DNA of 64,000 nt from Schistosoma mansoni (Eukaryota > Platyhelminthes > Trematoda > Strigeidida > Schistosomatidae): assembly GCF_000237925.1 (NCBI RefSeq), contig NC_031495.1, positions 62,044,939-62,108,938 on the forward strand, read 5' to 3'. The position numbers and the translations under genes were made by a program. Numbering within the stretch: position 1 is the first letter of the stretch; every line of letters begins with the position of its first letter. The notes below the pieces were generated by a model. The model searched no databases, was not told where the DNA came from, and was given only the letters and a program-made list of their open reading frames with translations. Of the stretch, positions 12,501-25,800 are shown piece by piece.

Positions 12501-15500
12501 AGACACCGTTTCTCACGCCGATTTCTTCTCACTTTGATGGAACTTTCTAATCTAACAGCACATAACCGACTGTTAATGGGGATCCAATCGATTAGTGCTG
12601 CCTCAGCTCTAGCGCTTAGTGCGACACCAACGCCAGCAAGACCAGACGAAGATGCCACAGGGTCCCCGGATAAGCGCACGTGGAACAAGCTTTTCGAGGC
12701 GACAGATGGAGAGCGGATTTGTAGTACTTCACTAGAGTCTTGAATACGGGTCTCGGATAGACAACAAACATCAACATTAAGACCTTCCAAAGACATAGCC
12801 AGCCCCATCTGTTGTCCGATCTGCATTAGTGTGCGAACGTTGAAGGAAGCCAGCTTGAACGGCGTACGTGGTTTCAGAAAGACTGCTTCAGTATTCATAA
12901 TCGGTGGAAGCATTCACTTTCAACCAGACAGTGACTAGAGATCGTTTAAATAGGACAGAGTTTCCACCATGGGCGAGCTGCTGCATAAGTTGAAGAGTAA
13001 GGTTACACAAATTGGGGATAAAAGGGGGTGAATTAGCTATATGGTAAGTAATAATAATAATAATAATAATAATAATGATAATAATAATAATAATGTAAAT
13101 TGTCTTGCTTCTAGTATGAGCAGGAATAGTATCGTCAATAAAATTCATCATTTCATTTATTTGTGTGTGGGCTGTGATACTGCCCGGGTGCCCAAACCGA
13201 AGCAGGTGGTTTTCTTAGGGGACCACACCCCGAGCCTTTGACCAAAAGGTCTAGTCCACAAGGCAGTGGAGCATCGTGAGGAGATGCAGTCCCATGGTAG
13301 CCGTTGACCAATGACAGGTTCTTCCGCCATTCGTTCCATCAGGATCCTGGAGCCCATGTGCACCATTGGTTTGGAATCAGGATTTTCCAACTCCCCTAGG
13401 TGGACCCTCCGTGTCCACCAACCCGGTTAAAGCGCCGGACATTCGCTTTTCGTCCTCTCACTTACGTAAACAACACCCCCACCACGAGAAGGCAGTGAGT
13501 AGGACTTCCCTGGCAGAGGCTATATATTCGCTGGCCATGTGAGAGCATTTCGAGAGGGAGAGTAGACTCTCCCCACTCTCGGCCGTACCAGGGCATCAAA
13601 ACCTACTTTTACAAGGCTGTTTTCAGTAAGTCATCGATGGAAAAGTTGAAGAGAAATGGTGATGTTAGGCAACATCACCTAACCACATTGCTTCAATGGA
13701 ACAGCGGAAAGGTGTGGTCGTATGCCCTCACTCTGTCTGGGTTGTCTGTGTGTAGGGCTATGTTAATGTGTTAGTAAACTTCTCAAGCACACCATTCTTC
13801 AAGAGACAATCCCAGAGAACAGTCCTGTCCAATGAATCGAAAGTTGTCCTGATGTCAAGAAGCACTACAATTGTTGGATTGTAATAAGTATCACGGTGTT
13901 CTAACACTTAGGGGATGATGATAATATGATCAGTATACCCTCGACCAGAACGATAACCAGCCTCCTCCTCACGAGTTAATCTTTCTCGGGTTCTGAACAG
14001 TCTACGAAGTATGATGCAACGTTATGTGATCATTGTGTGTTCATGTCTGAGATGTAGAGAGAGGAAGTCAGGTAGCACATTGGCAGTGACTGTGCTTGTA
14101 ATTAGTGCTAACCAGAAACACGTTGTAGTCCGCGTAAGGTTGCATTAGACGGTCACCCTTATCTGACCTGCGACCATCAAGTCCCCATTGGTCACCTAAA
14201 CCCTCTTTTGTGCCTAGACGCCCGACTTTAACATTTAGGTCTCCGGCTAGTTCTACAATATCTGGCGAACGCTTTTTCTGTAGAAAAATAGCTAACTGGT
14301 AGTGAAACTCGTTAATCACATCCGGACTGCAATTTGTCGGAACGTAGGAGATGAAAAAATATCGTTCCTCATACCGAGTTCTTTGCAGTTTGATGAAACT
14401 TTCTAATCTAACAGCACATAACCGGCTGTCAGTGGGTATCTGTCCGATCAGTTTTGCTTCAGCTCTAGCGCTTAATGAGACAGCAGAGCCAGCAAAACCA
14501 GACAAAGATGTCACAGAGTCGTCGGATAAACAAGCATGAAACAGGCTTTCGGAAGCAGCAGATGGAGAGCAAATTTTAGTCCTTCACTAGAGTCTTGAAT
14601 GTGAGTCTCAGGTAAACATCAGACATTAATGTTGAGACTTTCTAAAGACATGGTCAACCCTTTCTGTTGTCTGATCTGCATTAGTGTGCGAGCTGTGAAG
14701 GAGGCCAGTTTGAATGGAGTACATGGTTTCAGAAAGGCTGGCTCCGGATTCGTAGTCGATGATAGCGTTGAACATTCGACCAATCTGTGACTTGAGATCA
14801 TTTGGATAGGACAGGGTTTCCACTTTAGACGAGCTGCTGTATAAGTTGAAAAGTGAGAGAATACACAAAATGAGAATGAAAGAAAGCACATAAGTGACGT
14901 AGTATAAAAGAAATAAAACTGAATGTTATCCAATGATTGTGAATGTGGTTTGTCTGAATGCTAATTGAAGCAAGAATAATTTTTCCAGCAGTAATCGTCA
15001 TTGATTTGTGTGAGGGCTGGGAAACTGTCCGGGCCTCTATATTGAGGCAGGTGGTTTCTTAGGAGGCCATGCCCTGAGCCTTTAACCTAGTGGTCTAATC
15101 CACATGATACTGAAACAACGTTAGGAGATGCAGTCCCATGGTGGCCAGTGACCAACGATAGGTTCATATACCATTTGTTACTTCAAGATCCTGGAACCCA
15201 TGTGCTCCATTGGTTTAGAATCACGATTTTCCAACTCCCGTACATGGATCCTCGATATCCATCAACCCATTAAAAGCGCAGTACATTCGCTTTTTGTCCT
15301 TTCAATTTCATAAACAACACTTCTGTCACGAGAAGGCAGTAAGTAGGACTTTTCTGTCAAAGACTGTATACGCGTGGCTATGTGACAGCATTTCGAGAGG
15401 GAGAGCGGATTCTCCTCACTCTCAGCCGGTACAGGGCATTTGAGGGTGATGTCGTTTAGCGACCACAATACGATTTTTTCAAACCCAAACTTCACAATCA

Positions 15501-16780
15501 TACATCATAACAATTGTAAACTATTTTTAGCTTTTTAGTCACATTGTATGTCTATTTCAGTCTTGTTTTCGTCTGTAATAATTATAATATTCTCCTGAGT
15601 TGTTCTAAACTTCTCTTCTTTTAACTACTGTTTTTTTTAGGTTGATCACCGACTAGGTGTTGTATCATCAGGTTTATCAAATTTATCGGTGGGAAAATCT
15701 GATTTATAGTAAGAAAAGTGATTTAGATTCTTTAAATCATATTTTTTCCCTCGTTAAGAAAACATTAAAAATTTCCTTTTGTTGTAATAAATTTTGTTAA
15801 CTTATGAATTTAACTATTTATAACAGAATTTTGCAGAGTCCTACTCTGAATTCAGATAAAATGGCAGTTAGATGGCTTAGTTAATTGACATTTGGCATAT
15901 AATTTTGAACCTTGTTTCACTTTGATATAAACTTTCGATTATTATCACCAAAGCATGCAAAATGTTCATTTTGGATTCAAGTACACGAAAATGTACTTGG
16001 TTACAAAATTCCATTACTGTTTTGATCGTCCCTACAGTAGAAAAAAATTATGCCTTTCAAACTATACTCTTCTAGTTTTTAGACAGTTTCATTGATGTTG
16101 ATTCGTTACAAGTAGGTGATACATAATGTATATCAAACAAATTTAGGCATTAACTAATCTTTATAAGCAAAGATGGATAGTGGCTAGCAGTGGAATCCAG
16201 GACACGCGTTTCCTCTTATTTGGGACTCGTCAGCTGGATGTACCTGCATCTCAGAGTTGATTTTCACTCTGGGACTCGAACCCAGTACCGTTGGCTTCAA
16301 ATGCCATCGCGTTATCCACTTAGCTACTGAGTCCTGATAGCCATCTGCTTGTGCAATGGGATAAAGTTATATTCACTTGGTGTTGTATAATTATATCTTC
16401 TGATTGTTATTTAGGACTGCAATTGATCAGTCTCTATCCATCTTTGCTTATAAAGTTTGGGACGTCAGGCAATGTCGAGGCAGTCCGCACAGGATGCACA
16501 TATGCCAACATGAGTTTTTGTAGTCTTTATATATCAGTGTAATACTATGATAATAAATGTAAAAATAAAAAGCGATAACAAACTGTAGTATGTATGTATT
16601 ATAATGAATTGATAATTGTAATAGCTTATCCTAATAGAATAAATGAATGTAATGTGTTTGAATCAAATTGATTTATTAGATTCCTTCATCTTCACTGATG
16701 TCACTCTCATTTTTTTTTCTAATCGCATTTGCATATTTTCTCAAATTTCAATGTTTCATTTCTATGGTTTTAATATGGTT

Positions 16781-16816
<36 letters not shown>

Positions 16817-19800
16817 GTAATAGTAATAGTAATAATAATGGTTAATCATATTTGTCGTTAACAGAATTACTTTCATTGACGTTCTTCAAGTTTTATTATA
16901 GTCTGCTTTCATTATTTAATATTATGTGATTTGTATTGATAATGGTTTATTTGATGCAGATGATCTATTTTTATCTTATTGATAAGAAGCGTTAGATCGT
17001 AGTAATTACTTGTTATCTACCATTCTGTGTATATATCACTTTGTTGTCATCAAAATTTATTCGTATGTAGTTATGTATTATTCATATAAGGTTTTGTTGA
17101 CTGTGAAATGATTAGTAGTGGTAGTAGTATAGTAATAGCATCAACAATTATTTAAGAATATATTCGGATCATGAAGACGTCAACATCTGGAGGGAAGCAC
17201 AGGATACAGTGGACAGCTGGGATGCAGCTGGATGATTTAGACCTCGCAGATGATCTGGCTCATCTATCACACACGCAACAACAAATACAGGAGAAGACGA
17301 CCAGTGTAGCAGCAGTAGGTCTTAATATACACAAAAGGGAGAAGCATGATTCTCGGATACAATACAGCATGCACCAATCGAATCACACTTGACGGAGAAT
17401 CCTTGGAGGATGTGAAAACCTTTACATATCTAGGCAGCATCATTGATGAACACGGCGGATCCGATGCAGATGTGAAGGCGCGGATCGGCAAAGCAAGAGC
17501 AGCATATTTACAATTGGAGAACATCTGGAACTCAAAACAACTGTCTGTCAACCAACATCAAAGTCAGAATTTTCAATACAAATGTCAAGACAGTTCTACT
17601 GTATGGAGAACTACGAAAGTCATCATCCAAAAGATACAGGTGTTTATTAGCAGTTGTCTGCGCAAAGTACTTTGGATCCTTTGGCCAGACACTATCAGCA
17701 ACAACCTACTGTGGTAGAGAACAAAACAGATTCCATCCAGTGGAGGAAGAAATCAGGAAGAAGTAGTGGAAGTGGATAGGACACACATTGAGGAAAGCAC
17801 CCGACTGCGTCGCAAGACAAGCCCTCACATGAAATCCTGAAGGCCAAAGGAGAAGAGAAAGACTAAAGAACACATTACGCCGAGAAATGGAGACAGACAT
17901 GAGAAGAATGAACAAAACTGGATAGAACTAGAAAGGTAGGCCCAGGACAGAGTGGGTTGGAGAATGCTGGTCGGCGGCCTATGCTCCATTGGGAGTAACA
18001 GGCGTAAGTAAGAATATGTTCGGTACAATCTGTGGAACCGTAATTTTATACACATTTATTAGACACCGAATAAGCTAAGAGCTAGATTTCGTTATTCGTT
18101 AATGGTTTATATATATTTTTATCTACATGACTGTTCAAATTTTGTGCGTTTTACACTTAGAACTTCCATACACAGCATGGTCTCACATATTTAATATTTA
18201 TTATGTGACCGTTTTCGGAAGCTTCCATTTGATTATGATTTACATCGGTGATGAACTTACAGCTTCATGGTTTAAACTATTTAACACGTTTATTCACTGA
18301 TACATACATTTGAATTCTTGATCATTTGCTAAATTTTAACTAAGGTATTCATATCGTTAACCACTTCAAAAAAGTGTTGTTGATGGCTTCATTTATGATT
18401 TTGCATGTAATCACTGATCCGAAAGGCACGGTGTCGGGTGTTGTAGGAGTGCCGGGCAAATCAAGACGTGCCATCAGTCCATGAATTCATCGACTGCTGA
18501 TTTGTCATGTAGTTAAGTATATACTTACCTGGTTGGGGTCCGCGCGGTTATTGTAACCAATGTTTGGAGATTTTGTACAACTTGGCTCAAAAACGGTCGC
18601 AAGGCTACGGATAATTTCTCTCTCTGTTTTCCTTAGATCTAGGATTTTGAAGCTATCTTCTACTTTTTTGCGTAAATTCATTCCCTTCTTTTTAATTATA
18701 TTGTCTATGTTTACCACTGATACTGCTCCGACTTCCAATTTTCTGAGATTTGTCTTGATAATTTCATTTCGGTGTCCTGATATAGTTTGGAAACTAAGGG
18801 TGATGCACCTTTGTATGTTTATGACATGACTTACTAGAGAGAAGGCTTGGTTATCAAGGGACTTGATCTATAGTTATTATGTTGAAACTCCCCTCTATTT
18901 TGAACAACCAACTAATATCACTTGTGCTCACAAAAATATTGAGGCTCAAAATCGGGTACATAGGCCTGTTCTTTGTGAATAAATTACGTTACATTGTTAA
19001 TGGTTTTTATTTACAAAAATGAAAATACACTAGTGATCATTTCCCTGAACCGAATGTTTGTTTCATACAAGGTGAAAATCCTGGTAGTATTGTGATAATT
19101 ATCTCATTGATTATTTTCACTATTATGAAAGAAAACTTATTATTTTTTTGTATCAGTTCAACGAATATCTCTTCAAATCTCACTCTCCCATATGGTTCAA
19201 TAAAAGGCGATGAAGATATGAAAGATAATGTTTGGGTAAGTAGATTTATATAACTTGTCAGCAGACATTGTACAATGCTTAATAACAAAGTCTATGATAA
19301 AATACAGACAATTAGGAACAAAATCAACTTTGAAATGTACTTTTTTAAACCAAATTTAGAAAACCAGCATCTGTTTAAATACTATGACGTAACATGTGCA
19401 CACTTGGCAACATCATAACAATTTTTACGTTTTGTAGAAGAATCTACGTTTCATATCGTTTAGGTGTTTTATTTGTGCTAAGAAGGTCTCACCATATCTA
19501 GTTATTTTGCCTTTAGTTAATAAATTGTGATCCGAATACGTAGGTGTATGCTACCTGGTTGAGTTCGACGTGATTATCGTAATCATCATATCAAAGTTAA
19601 TTTATTAATAAAAATGTATTGGATAACAATAGAAATTCTTTCATTGTTACAACCCTAATTGTCACATTTTTAGGCATCACCAACATTATCACATAAATTG
19701 TAAATAAATTTAAAAAAAATTAAGTCTATGATCAAAAGATTGAAGACAGTTTACGAATATGTTAATAAACATACACTTTCCTGATGAGTTCCAAATATCA

Positions 19801-22800
19801 CGAAACCTAGGTTCAAGGTTTTCGGTAGACTATCTCTAACCACTGTCTTACATCTCAACATAGGGCATACGATGTTGAGTCACCTAGACTAGTGGCCACA
19901 TTGCAACTTAGTCGATAGAATCCAATCTGCACTACGAACGAACTGATATACATTGCTTTAATAACAAGTAATTAATCAATTGTAAATTAGAACTCCATCA
20001 AACACTTAATAACAAGCGTGTATTGTATTTACAATATTCCTTTCTTTTGTTGAATTAGCACCACATTTTTATATTCTTATTCTTTCTGCAAGTCTTACGC
20101 CTGGTCTATTTTGCTAAAAGAAAATGTAGCCCATTAGATATAGTCCACAGGTTTGTTCACATTTTGTGGTAAAGTTATGATAGTAGATACAGAATGTTGT
20201 TTGTTGATATTCCCCTTGAATCCTAAAATTACTTTTCCAAATCTAAAAGTTATAGGAGTTGGAAATTTTATCAAATCTATCAAAAAAGTCTTATTCTAGC
20301 ACTATCTTTTTTTCAGTCATTTTTTGAAAGATTTGTCATATTCACATTTGTAGAAACTATCTGATGATAATTTGGATGAAGAACCTCTTGCCTACTGTGA
20401 CTACCATGACAAACTACATCCTGATAGCACGTTGAATAAATTATCCGGGCAAATTATAGAAAATACAATTAATAGATCAAATGGTCCTTATGCAAATCCG
20501 TGGAAAGCATCTTTATCTATGTCACCTAGTAGTGTTTCACTTCAATCTGTACCAAGTATTCCCCCATCTGAAACTAAACCAACAAATATTTTACATTCTC
20601 ATTCATCCCTAACATCATTTAATCAGTCAGATGTTCCAAATAATCAAGGTGAGAAGCTTTTTACGAATGAACCTGTGCTGTGTGCATATAATTTCGTTAC
20701 TATATTGTTTATCAGTTCACAGATATCATACCACAATGCTGATTGAAACCATTTCTAGTTTTATTATTCTCAGATTAGAAAACATTTCAAAAATACTAAA
20801 TAAGTAGTTATTCCGGTCTTTAGCTTACAAGTTGACAGTATCATCAAACAGAGAAAACGTTTCCCGGAAACTTTCAATCTAATGAAATGGTATTCGCATT
20901 TGTGTTCCTTATTCAAGTAAATTTAATACCGATTTTATGTGTATCTGAAGTAACCCAAGGTATCAAATAGACATTTGCCGATAAAATCTCGGTAATATCA
21001 AACAACTGATATCAGATGAACAAAATATAGTGATCACAATCCAAGATAATAGGAAATAACATTCTGAAGTTCGAAACGGTGATTACTAGGTTCAAGTCTT
21101 AATGACAACACCATCAGATTAGAACGTGCTGAGCAATAATACTAATGAGTTTCGGAAGTGACAAATTACATGTATTAATTTCCACTTTTCATAGCTATCA
21201 AATTTAACCAAGTCATTTACTAAAGCGCGATACATGGTTATATATTTTGACTGGTCAGGTAATCGGTGGTATTTTCGTGTTTAGTCCATGACTACATCAT
21301 GTATAAAATGATATGGCTTGATTATGAACTAGTAAAGCGGATTGAGCCCTAACTAAATTGTTCATGTAATCAGTTTACTACTAATAATAGTAACACAAAA
21401 ATCTCTGAATAATAACAACGATGACATTAGTTTTCGATTAAAATGAATTTAAGTCGTGAAAATACAAAAGGTGAAGGTCGTATGTACATTAATTAAATTA
21501 GCTCACTATTTAATTGAAATGGGTTTGGACTTTTCCGAGCTTGGTGTGGAGCTACTTAAATGAAAAGAAAGAACAGGTTTCTTTGTTTCAGGGTTTCGAT
21601 TTTTCAATCCAAACACTTTTTGCTTCCTTTGTTAAGAGGAATTGAAGTCTAGAAGACTTCGACAAAAATTACCAAGTCGATGGACCGTTAAAGATATTAA
21701 CTTTCATGTCATCATTTTAGACTATTTATTCACCGTAAAATTGACCATTCATTTGGATCGTGTGTTTGGGTGTATGACTGTAGATCCCAATGAAAATATG
21801 TTAAAAAGAAAACAAATTACTTGTTAATTCCAAGGTTGTTGGCACTTTCTCTAAGACTATAAAAAACAACTTACTAATTCTTTTCATTAAATGTATAGCT
21901 AACAAAACAATAAGGATTTTTAAATACTTCTTTGTGGTACTTTATGATCCACTGTCATAACTAACGAAAATACAGCCATTAATATCTTGGTGTTTAAGTA
22001 ATTAGTGCTGAGATTTTTACTCGTCAAATTGAAATGGTGTGTACATTAATATTTTTTTCATTAATCATCAAAAGCACTATTCTGGGGACTTTTAAAAATG
22101 ACACCGCATAATCTTTTCCAAATAATTCATTTAATTACTAAAATCTTTGTTCAGTTTATGTATCCTATTTTATATGTTTTTAGATCATGTCAATTTATGT
22201 ATATGTTATTCATTTTAGCTATTCACCAAACACGTACTAATGGTTTACGTAATCTAGGGAATACATGTTATATAAATTCTGTAGTACAAAGTCTGTCTCA
22301 TACTAGAGCATTAGTTCATTACTTTCTGGATGGTTTTCATGAACGCCAAGCTGTTGTATCAAATCGTCTTGGTTATGGTGGTGAAATTGTCAAGCATTTT
22401 GAAATGCTACTCTCAGCGTTGTATAACCAGCCTAATCAAGATGCTGAATTATATAAATTTAGGGTAAGCAAAAAAATATTTGTTATCTAATGTATTTTGT
22501 GTCTATTTACTTATTGTAGGTAGTTCTCTTTTCGTACACTTTTTCGTTTGTTTAAACTAATAACAAGGATGTGAGTCTGATCAATAGTCACTTGTAAACA
22601 GTGTAAGACCAGTCATAGTTGTACAGCTCAAGTTTCCACATTTTTATTAGCGAACAAAAAGAAAAGTGATAGAACGAGAATTGTTAGTGGAAAATGAAAC
22701 ACTTGGAAATTTAGTCCCAATTATAAGCACTGGGTTTCTACAGCTTTCTTACTACTCATTGAAGCGCGTTGGTCTATTCCGGGTAACCGCAAGTTTGACT

Positions 22801-25800
22801 ATAAACGAAGATTGTTACTTAACGAAATTGTTCAAAGCTTACATAAGAACGGAGAAGCATGATGGTCAGACTGTGCTAATGAGGTAGGAACAGCAGCTGC
22901 ATCTAGTAACAACTGAAAGCTCTTTCAGATCATTCAAGTCATTGGCAGAAAGAAGTCTGGTGTCAGTAAAATAATCTGTGAAGATGAAGGGACACCAATC
23001 AATAACATGTACCGACGTCTTGGATGTCTGACAGAGTTTTTCGAGGGACAGTTCAACTAATCTGCTACCCAGCGAAATCTATCAGACTGCCCTGTTCTTC
23101 ATGTTCGCTGACGACTGATCCATTGAACAAGGCGGAAGTCGACAATAAACTCCAACTCCTGAAGTGCTACAAATCACTGTCTCCAAACGACTTACCTCCG
23201 ACTCCTTCTAGAGATGGTGGCGACCTTCTGGTTAATAAACTGACTACCTTGTTTACAAAGGTTTGGCAATTAGACAGAGTTTCCAAAACGTGGAATGAGT
23301 CAACAGTTGTCCCTACCTTTGAAAAGGGTTTACGTCGTTTCTGCAACAACTATCGTAGGATAAGTCTACCTCGAATTGCATCCAAACTATTGAATTCTAT
23401 CATACTTCGTAGATTGTTCAAAACCCGAGAAAGATTAACTCGTGAGGAGGAGGCTGGTTATCGTTCTGGTCGAGGATATACTGATCATATTATCATCATC
23501 CCCTAAGTGTTAGAACACCGTGATACTTATTACAATCCAACAATTGTAGTGTTTCTTAACATCAGAGCCACTTTTGATTCGTTGGACAAGACTGTTCTCT
23601 GGGATTGTCTATTGAATAAGGGTGTGTTTGAGATGTTTACTGACACATCGTTCATTATTTTCCGACTCTGAGACTGGTTGGAGAAGGCGGAGAGGTGGTC
23701 GATGCATGGAATGATGTTGTGGTATGAAGGGAAGGTGTACAGGACAGGCTTCTGTTGGTCCTTCACCACTCTCTGATTGGAATTCTATCGATAATGCAAG
23801 TTTAGCTTGATACGTTATCAGACATGTCTCCAAATAGAAGCCAATGAAAATCCTTGTGTGGTTTTCCTTTGTTTTTCTCATAGAAATGAGAAAAGCTTCT
23901 CTGAATAAAAAGGATCTTTCTGGTTGTATTTTTCCTAACTGAATTGTTTCTCTCATTACTATCAGTATGACTTATTATTATTATTTCACTCTCATACACT
24001 AATTACTGTTCATTGTTCTTCTTCTTTTCGTTATACAAACTTTACATTCCTTATCTTTTCACAACCTCATTCTTATTGTGTGGCGCATATGGATTTGGTG
24101 CCTTGTCATACCAACGTCCATGTGTTCGATTTAATAAAAAAATGACATATAAATAACACATCTTAATAGCGAAACAAGCTCTCAATTTTCTCCGCTTTTA
24201 ATTTAGGAATTAGCACATTTTAATGACAATAAATATAACTGTCTCAAGTGGTAATCAATATGACTGATTGATTTTGTAACCAAACTGACTAATTTCATTG
24301 CTGACGTAGTGAAATAATGGTAATAATAGTAAAAATAATAACAATAAACGATTTAATAATGTATTTAACTAGCTACAACTATGCAGAAAAATGTTGGACA
24401 TGTCTGGATACTCTTACCGAAATAACTAAGTCTCCTGGAGTCTGTAAGGATACTTGCCTCCATGTAAACATAAATCCAATCAGTTCATCCAACTGAGCTT
24501 CAATTATTTTTGAAAATTATATTTGAAATAATCTCAGCGATTGTAAATTTAAACAATTTGAAATTTTGATTAATGTCTTGATGAGGTTCATACGAGTATG
24601 CTCGAAGAAACGTTGGAATTGTTTAAAGTGCAATCACTGAGATGTTTTCAAATATGATTTTCACAAATAACGTTTCCTATATATTCGGCACCCAATTTCT
24701 ATCCAAATATTCATGCGAATAATGACGAATATCCGTATGAACTACAATTATTTTTCAGTAGTTCCTGATTTATACAGTTTCGTGTGTTTCCTTACAAGAA
24801 AACCCTAAACATTTATCATCACGATAATTTGGTTTTGTATTAGCATCAATGAGTAGCAAAAATAATTGTTTTCAATTTAACCAACGTTAAATAAGCGTTA
24901 ATTAACTGGCCTAATATATTACTTAACGATATTTATTGGATTAATTATGATTTTGGTTCGGTAATAGAGGAGTACATATTTGAGTAGTCGGGTTTGAGCA
25001 GAATGGTACTATTGAGTAAAATGCTTGAGTTAGGATAGGGGAAGCGAGATTCTTAAATACGATTGGCTAAGTATAATGATTCAGAGACCTAGTTAAAATT
25101 TTTGTCCATTATAAGAATATTGCAAAACTGCCAGAACGGTGAATGACATACTTTCTTTCTCGTCTGTCCTCTGAAGAAATGGGAGGCAATCACAATGAAA
25201 CTCATGGGTCAGATATTTTATATTCAATATTAATAGGAAACGTTTGGAAATAAAGAATAATTGACGATATATTTGTCAAATATTCATAAGTTAAATGTAT
25301 ACGAGTGTAGCTTCAACATGAGAATGGAAGTATCAATTAGGCTCTTATGAAAGATTTTATTTAGGTTCTAAATCATAAATTTATTCTCTCATATATGTAT
25401 AATATCTCATATCAAATTATAAATGATGTATGTCATCTGACTTTATTTTTGTATAAAACTTTAAAGGATTCAGAGTTAAACAATAAACTTTTTCTGAAAT
25501 GTATATACTAACGTACAAACTCAAAAATAGTTTTACATTTTATTGTGATAATATGATTTAAGCAGAAATTCAATGTTCTGTCTAGACATTTACTGTGATT
25601 AAAACAACTAATTTTTCATCTCCATGAATGAATAAATTAGTCAGTAACTCATAAATAAATCAGACCTTACCATAATTTCAAATTGTCCCGCGTTTCTACC
25701 CAACACAAAAAACTACGTCGAAATAAGAATCAAAGAAATCCTAATAATGGTAATAATAATAATAATATCAATCGTAGGTGTGCATCAAACGAAGAAAATA

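Larger units (their letters stand above)
9703..13612 (-). mobile_element. Full-length RTE-clade LINE (SR2-like), apparently intact
   Basis: About 3.9 kb, the size known for schistosome SR2. The 5' end (minus strand) starts near 13612 with ATGCCCTGGTACGGC, a start shared with the older copy at 15436. A 5' UTR of about 700 bp includes an AAT microsatellite. One ORF follows, then a short 3' UTR ending in TTTAAATAAATAATAAATG. It sits inside the reverse transcriptase of an older relative. A short GTTTT at both junctions may be the target-site duplication, but this is not certain. I see no lesion, so it may be young. Confidence 0.85.

Noticed and set aside
9865-12743. Several plus- and minus-strand open frames overlapping the RTE ORF
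   Set aside because: They are shadows of the 1016-codon ORF in other frames; none has its own conserved motif.
22098-22218. N-terminal extension of the Cys-box exon (MTPHN...)
   Set aside because: Intron read-through: the tttag acceptor at 22218 and the matching phase with the upstream exon explain the start.
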